Part shown: in pieces, positions 6,285 to 8,492 of the stretch
Numbering within the stretch: the first letter of the stretch is position 1
Layout of the letters: the number at the start of each line of letters is the position of its first letter
Source: Paracoccaceae bacterium
GTDB taxonomy: Bacteria > Pseudomonadota > Alphaproteobacteria > Rhodobacterales > Rhodobacteraceae
DNA length: 8,492 nucleotides
Assembly: GCA_007128995.1 (NCBI GenBank)
Contig: SKWJ01000078.1
Location: forward strand, 1-8,492
Reading direction: 5' to 3'
Translations under genes and position numbers: made by a program
Notes under the pieces: model-generated
Told to the model about the DNA's origin: nothing
Databases searched by the model: none
Seen by the model: only the letters and a program-made list of their open reading frames with translations

Positions 6285-6376
6285 TTATGCTGCAGAGGTA
6301 ATCCAACTGTTCCGCCCTGACAAGGGGCGAAGGTTTCGCGCAAACGCGGCAATCCGCCTCTGCAAGGCTGTGACTG
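6285..6376. other. Intergenic spacer between sugar ABC operon and thi leader
   Basis: A 92-base stretch between the ATPase stop and the riboswitch. Besides the possible promoter, it holds a five-bp inverted repeat CGCCC/GGGCG (6313-6329) and a GCGG/CCGC repeat further right. Neither is followed by a T-run on the minus strand, so no convincing terminator separates the two operons. No coding potential seen. Confidence 0.5.
6295..6323 (-). promoter_or_regulatory. Possible promoter of the thi operon
   Basis: On the minus strand TTGTCA (6323-6318) resembles a -35 box, and TACCTC (6300-6295) lies 17 bases downstream as a poor -10. Transcription would start near 6288, just before the riboswitch P1 at 6284. 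The geometry fits, but the -10 match is weak, so this is tentative. Confidence 0.3.
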
Positions 6377-7891
6377 TCAGGCGGGTTCTTCGGCTTTGAT
6401 CCCGGAAATCGCCTGCACCAGCGAATCCTCGGTCACGCTTTCAATGCTGAATTCGCGCATGATCCGGCCATGATACATGGCCACAATCCGGTCAGAAACG
6501 CGCAGCACCTCGGGCATTTCCGAACTGATCACGATCACAGCATAGCCCTGGGCGGCAAGTTCGCGCAGCAACTGGTGGATCTCGGACTTCGAGCCGACAT
6601 CGATCCCGCGCGTCGGCTCATCCACGATCAGGACACGCGGTTGCATGGACAACCATTTGCCGATGACGATCTTTTGCTGATTGCCGCCCGAAAGCACGCC
6701 AGCAGGTTGCCGCCAGCTTGGGGTCTTGATCGCCAACCGGTCGCGATAGTGGTCGAAAATAGCCAGTTCCGCCCGCTGCGACATGAACGGTCCCGAGGTA
6801 AGCCCCTGCACTTGCGGCAAGGTCATGTTGTCGCGACAGTTCATCTGCAACACCAGCCCCTGTTCCTTGCGGTTTTCAGGGACAAGCGAAATTCCCAGCG
6901 CGATCGCGTCGCGCGGCGAGGCGATCTCGACACGCGCACCATCGACAAATACCTCGCCCTCTGAGGGTATCCGCAGGCCGAACAGCGCCTCGGCAATCTC
7001 AGTTCGACCAGCGCCGACAAGCCCGTAAAAACCCACAACTTCGCCTGTGCGGACAGAGAAACTGATCTCTTCAAACAGACCCGGACAGGTCAGATTGCGC
7101 ACCTCCAGCATCGTCTTGCCGAATTGCGGCGCATCCTCGTCGCGCGACAGGTCCAGACTGCGCCCGATCATCAGGCGGGTGACTTCATCCTCATCTGTGT
7201 CTGACGTGGTCAGCGTCCCACGATACGCGCCGTCGCGCAGCACGGTGATCCGGTCGGACAGGGTGAAAATCTCGTCCATCCGGTGCGAGATATAGACAAT
7301 TCCCACACCCTGCGCCTTCAGGTCGTTGATGATATCGAACAGCACCACTTTCTCGGCATCGGTCAGCGAGGCGGTCGGCTCATCAAACACCACGACGCGC
7401 GCATCGACGGTCAGGGCGCGTGCAATCTCGACCATCTGCTGATTGGCGATTGACAGATGCGCAACTGTCACTTCCGCGCGGAAATTGCACTTCAACCGCT
7501 TCAGAATGGCGTTCGAGCGTTCCTCAAGGATCTTCCAGTCCACCCGCCCGAAGGATCTGCACGGCAGTTCACCCAGATAGATATTCTCTGCCGCCGACAT
7601 TTCGGGCACAAGGCTGAGTTCCTGATGGATCAACACCACCCCTTGGGCCTTTGCCTCGATCGGCGTGGTCATGCGCACCGGGCGGCCTGCGATGATGATT
7701 TCACCTGCATCGGGCTGATACATGCCTGCCAGCACCTTCATCAGCGTAGACTTACCTGCCCCGTTCTCGCCCAGAAGCGCATGAACTTCGCCCGGCATCA
7801 CTTCGAAATCCACACCGTCAAGGGCGCGCACGCCGGGGAAGGTCTTGACGATTCCCTGCAACCGCAGGGCGGGTTCGTGTGCATCACTCAT
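6377..7891 (-). CDS. Sugar ABC transporter ATP-binding protein (RbsA/MglA/XylG-type, two ATPase domains)
   Basis: A 504-residue cytoplasmic ATPase of the carbohydrate-uptake CUT2 type, with two fused ABC domains and the usual length of about 500. Domain 1: Walker A GENGAGKST (41-49), Q-loop Gln90, signature LSIANQQ (146-152), Walker B VVVFDE (166-171) and switch His203. Domain 2: a degenerate Walker A GLVGAGRTE (290-298) without the lysine, signature LSGGNQQ (400-406), Walker B VLIVDE (420-425), and serine instead of the switch histidine. This asymmetry is normal for the family and implies one fully active site. The ATG at 7891 overlaps the permease stop (ATGA) and has GGAGGA about eight bases upstream. 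The sugar (ribose, xylose, galactose or other) cannot be told from this protein. Confidence 0.95.
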   Translation of the reverse strand: MSDAHEPALRLQGIVKTFPGVRALDGVDFEVMPGEVHALLGENGAGKSTLMKVLAGMYQPDAGEIIIAGRPVRMTTPIEAKAQGVVLIHQELSLVPEMSAAENIYLGELPCRSFGRVDWKILEERSNAILKRLKCNFRAEVTVAHLSIANQQMVEIARALTVDARVVVFDEPTASLTDAEKVVLFDIINDLKAQGVGIVYISHRMDEIFTLSDRITVLRDGAYRGTLTTSDTDEDEVTRLMIGRSLDLSRDEDAPQFGKTMLEVRNLTCPGLFEEISFSVRTGEVVGFYGLVGAGRTEIAEALFGLRIPSEGEVFVDGARVEIASPRDAIALGISLVPENRKEQGLVLQMNCRDNMTLPQVQGLTSGPFMSQRAELAIFDHYRDRLAIKTPSWRQPAGVLSGGNQQKIVIGKWLSMQPRVLIVDEPTRGIDVGSKSEIHQLLRELAAQGYAVIVISSEMPEVLRVSDRIVAMYHGRIMREFSIESVTEDSLVQAISGIKAEEPA

Positions 7892-8492
7892 AGGCGCAGT
7901 CCTCCGTCAGCCGTGCGGTTGAAGCGTTTGTCAAGAAACAGCACAGCGATCAGGATGCTGCCAAGAATGACATAGACATAGAAAGCAGGCACCTGCATCA
8001 GGTTCATCCCGTTGCGCAGGATGCCAATGGCCAGAACCCCGCCCAGCGTGCCGATGATGTCGCCCTTGCCCCCTGTCAGCTTGGTCCCGCCCAGGACGAC
8101 CGCCGTGATCACCCACAATTCATAGTCTCGCCCCAGATTGGGCGTCGCCGCACCCATCTGAGTGGACAGAAGCACGCCGGACAGGGCCGCCAGAAAGCCG
8201 ATGATCATGAAATTGATCATCATATGCGGGCCGACGCGAATACCGGCATTGACCGCTGCTTCGCGGTTGCCGCCGACAGCGTAGGTGTTGCGCCCGTGCA
8301 CTGTGCGCGACAACAGCCAGTGCACCGCCAGCACACATAGCAGAAAGATCAGCGCCAGCACCGGCAGCGGGCCAACCGACAGCGAACTGAAATCCGAATA
8401 GGCGAAATTCATCGCATAGAAGGATTGCTCGCCCGTATAGATAAAGACCAGCCCGCGAATGCCGAGCATCGCGCCCAGCGTGACGATGAAGG
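7888..8492 (-). CDS. Sugar ABC transporter permease (RbsC-type, partial, N-terminal part cut off)
   Basis: The last roughly 201 codons of an inner-membrane permease of the BPD_transp_2 family. The frame continues past an internal Met at 8469 to the window edge (FIVTLGAMLGIRG), so that Met is not the start. Hydrophobic segments follow: VLALIFLLCVLAVHWLL, MMINFMIIGFLAALSGVLL, an ITAVVLGGT/IGTLGGVLAIGIL pair and VYVILGSILIAVLFL before a basic C-terminus. The family loop GGNREAAVNAGI lies between the first of these two membrane segments. It ends in an ATGA overlap with the ATPase gene, so both are co-translated parts of one importer. The binding protein and N-terminal half lie outside. Confidence 0.93.
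   Translation of the reverse strand, partial: FIVTLGAMLGIRGLVFIYTGEQSFYAMNFAYSDFSSLSVGPLPVLALIFLLCVLAVHWLLSRTVHGRNTYAVGGNREAAVNAGIRVGPHMMINFMIIGFLAALSGVLLSTQMGAATPNLGRDYELWVITAVVLGGTKLTGGKGDIIGTLGGVLAIGILRNGMNLMQVPAFYVYVILGSILIAVLFLDKRFNRTADGGLRL

Noticed and set aside
6313..6329. Inverted repeat CGCCC/GGGCG as terminator of the sugar operon
   Set aside because: The stem is only five bp and is followed by GGAACAG, not a T-run, on the minus strand; it also overlaps the possible -35 box.
6377..7891. Missing lysine in the second Walker A and serine in place of the second switch histidine in the sugar ATPase
   Set aside because: This degeneracy of the second domain is normal for RbsA-type double ATPases and is not a sign of decay.
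1..8492. Search for mobile elements, CRISPR arrays, tRNA or rRNA genes, toxin-antitoxin or phage-defence genes
   Set aside because: None seen: no repeat-spacer pattern, no transposase or terminal repeats, no cloverleaf, and no compositional break along the window.

Overview
The window is a high-GC proteobacterial segment with every convincing gene on the minus strand, so it reads biologically from base 8492 down to base 1. Gene order, protein character and stacked stop/start overlaps suggest an alphaproteobacterium, most likely of the Rhodobacterales/Roseobacter type. That placement is an inference from family knowledge, not a database result.

Right part (about 6377-8492): the end of a sugar-type ABC importer operon. 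It holds the C-terminal part of a RbsC-like permease, cut by the window edge, followed by a complete double-domain RbsA-like ATPase. The two genes overlap by ATGA. The sugar is not determinable because no binding protein is visible.

Middle (6136-6376): a 92-base spacer with a possible promoter, then a clear TPP (THI-box) riboswitch aptamer at 6201-6284 and a 65-base expression platform. The platform contains an 8-bp helix that pairs with the Shine-Dalgarno sequence of thiD, which points to translational control by thiamine pyrophosphate.

Left part (1-6135): a tightly packed thiamine operon in the order thiD, thiO, thiS, thiG, thiE, thiF (with a rhodanese-like tail), thiY, tenA and an ABC ATPase (thiZ-like, cut by the window edge). 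Neighbours overlap by 4-11 bases or are separated by at most 11. ThiO, ThiS, ThiF and ThiG make the thiazole phosphate. ThiY and the ATPase import a pyrimidine precursor, which TenA can process. ThiD phosphorylates HMP to HMP-PP, and ThiE joins the two halves into thiamine phosphate. There is no thiC in the window, so de novo pyrimidine synthesis must be encoded elsewhere or be absent; the operon itself pairs thiazole synthesis with pyrimidine salvage.

I do not see a wholly unknown system. The points most worth a second look are a ThiF that lacks the usual zinc CxxC pairs and carries a short rhodanese tail, a ThiE with a variant TxTK motif, and a readable switching mechanism in the riboswitch leader.
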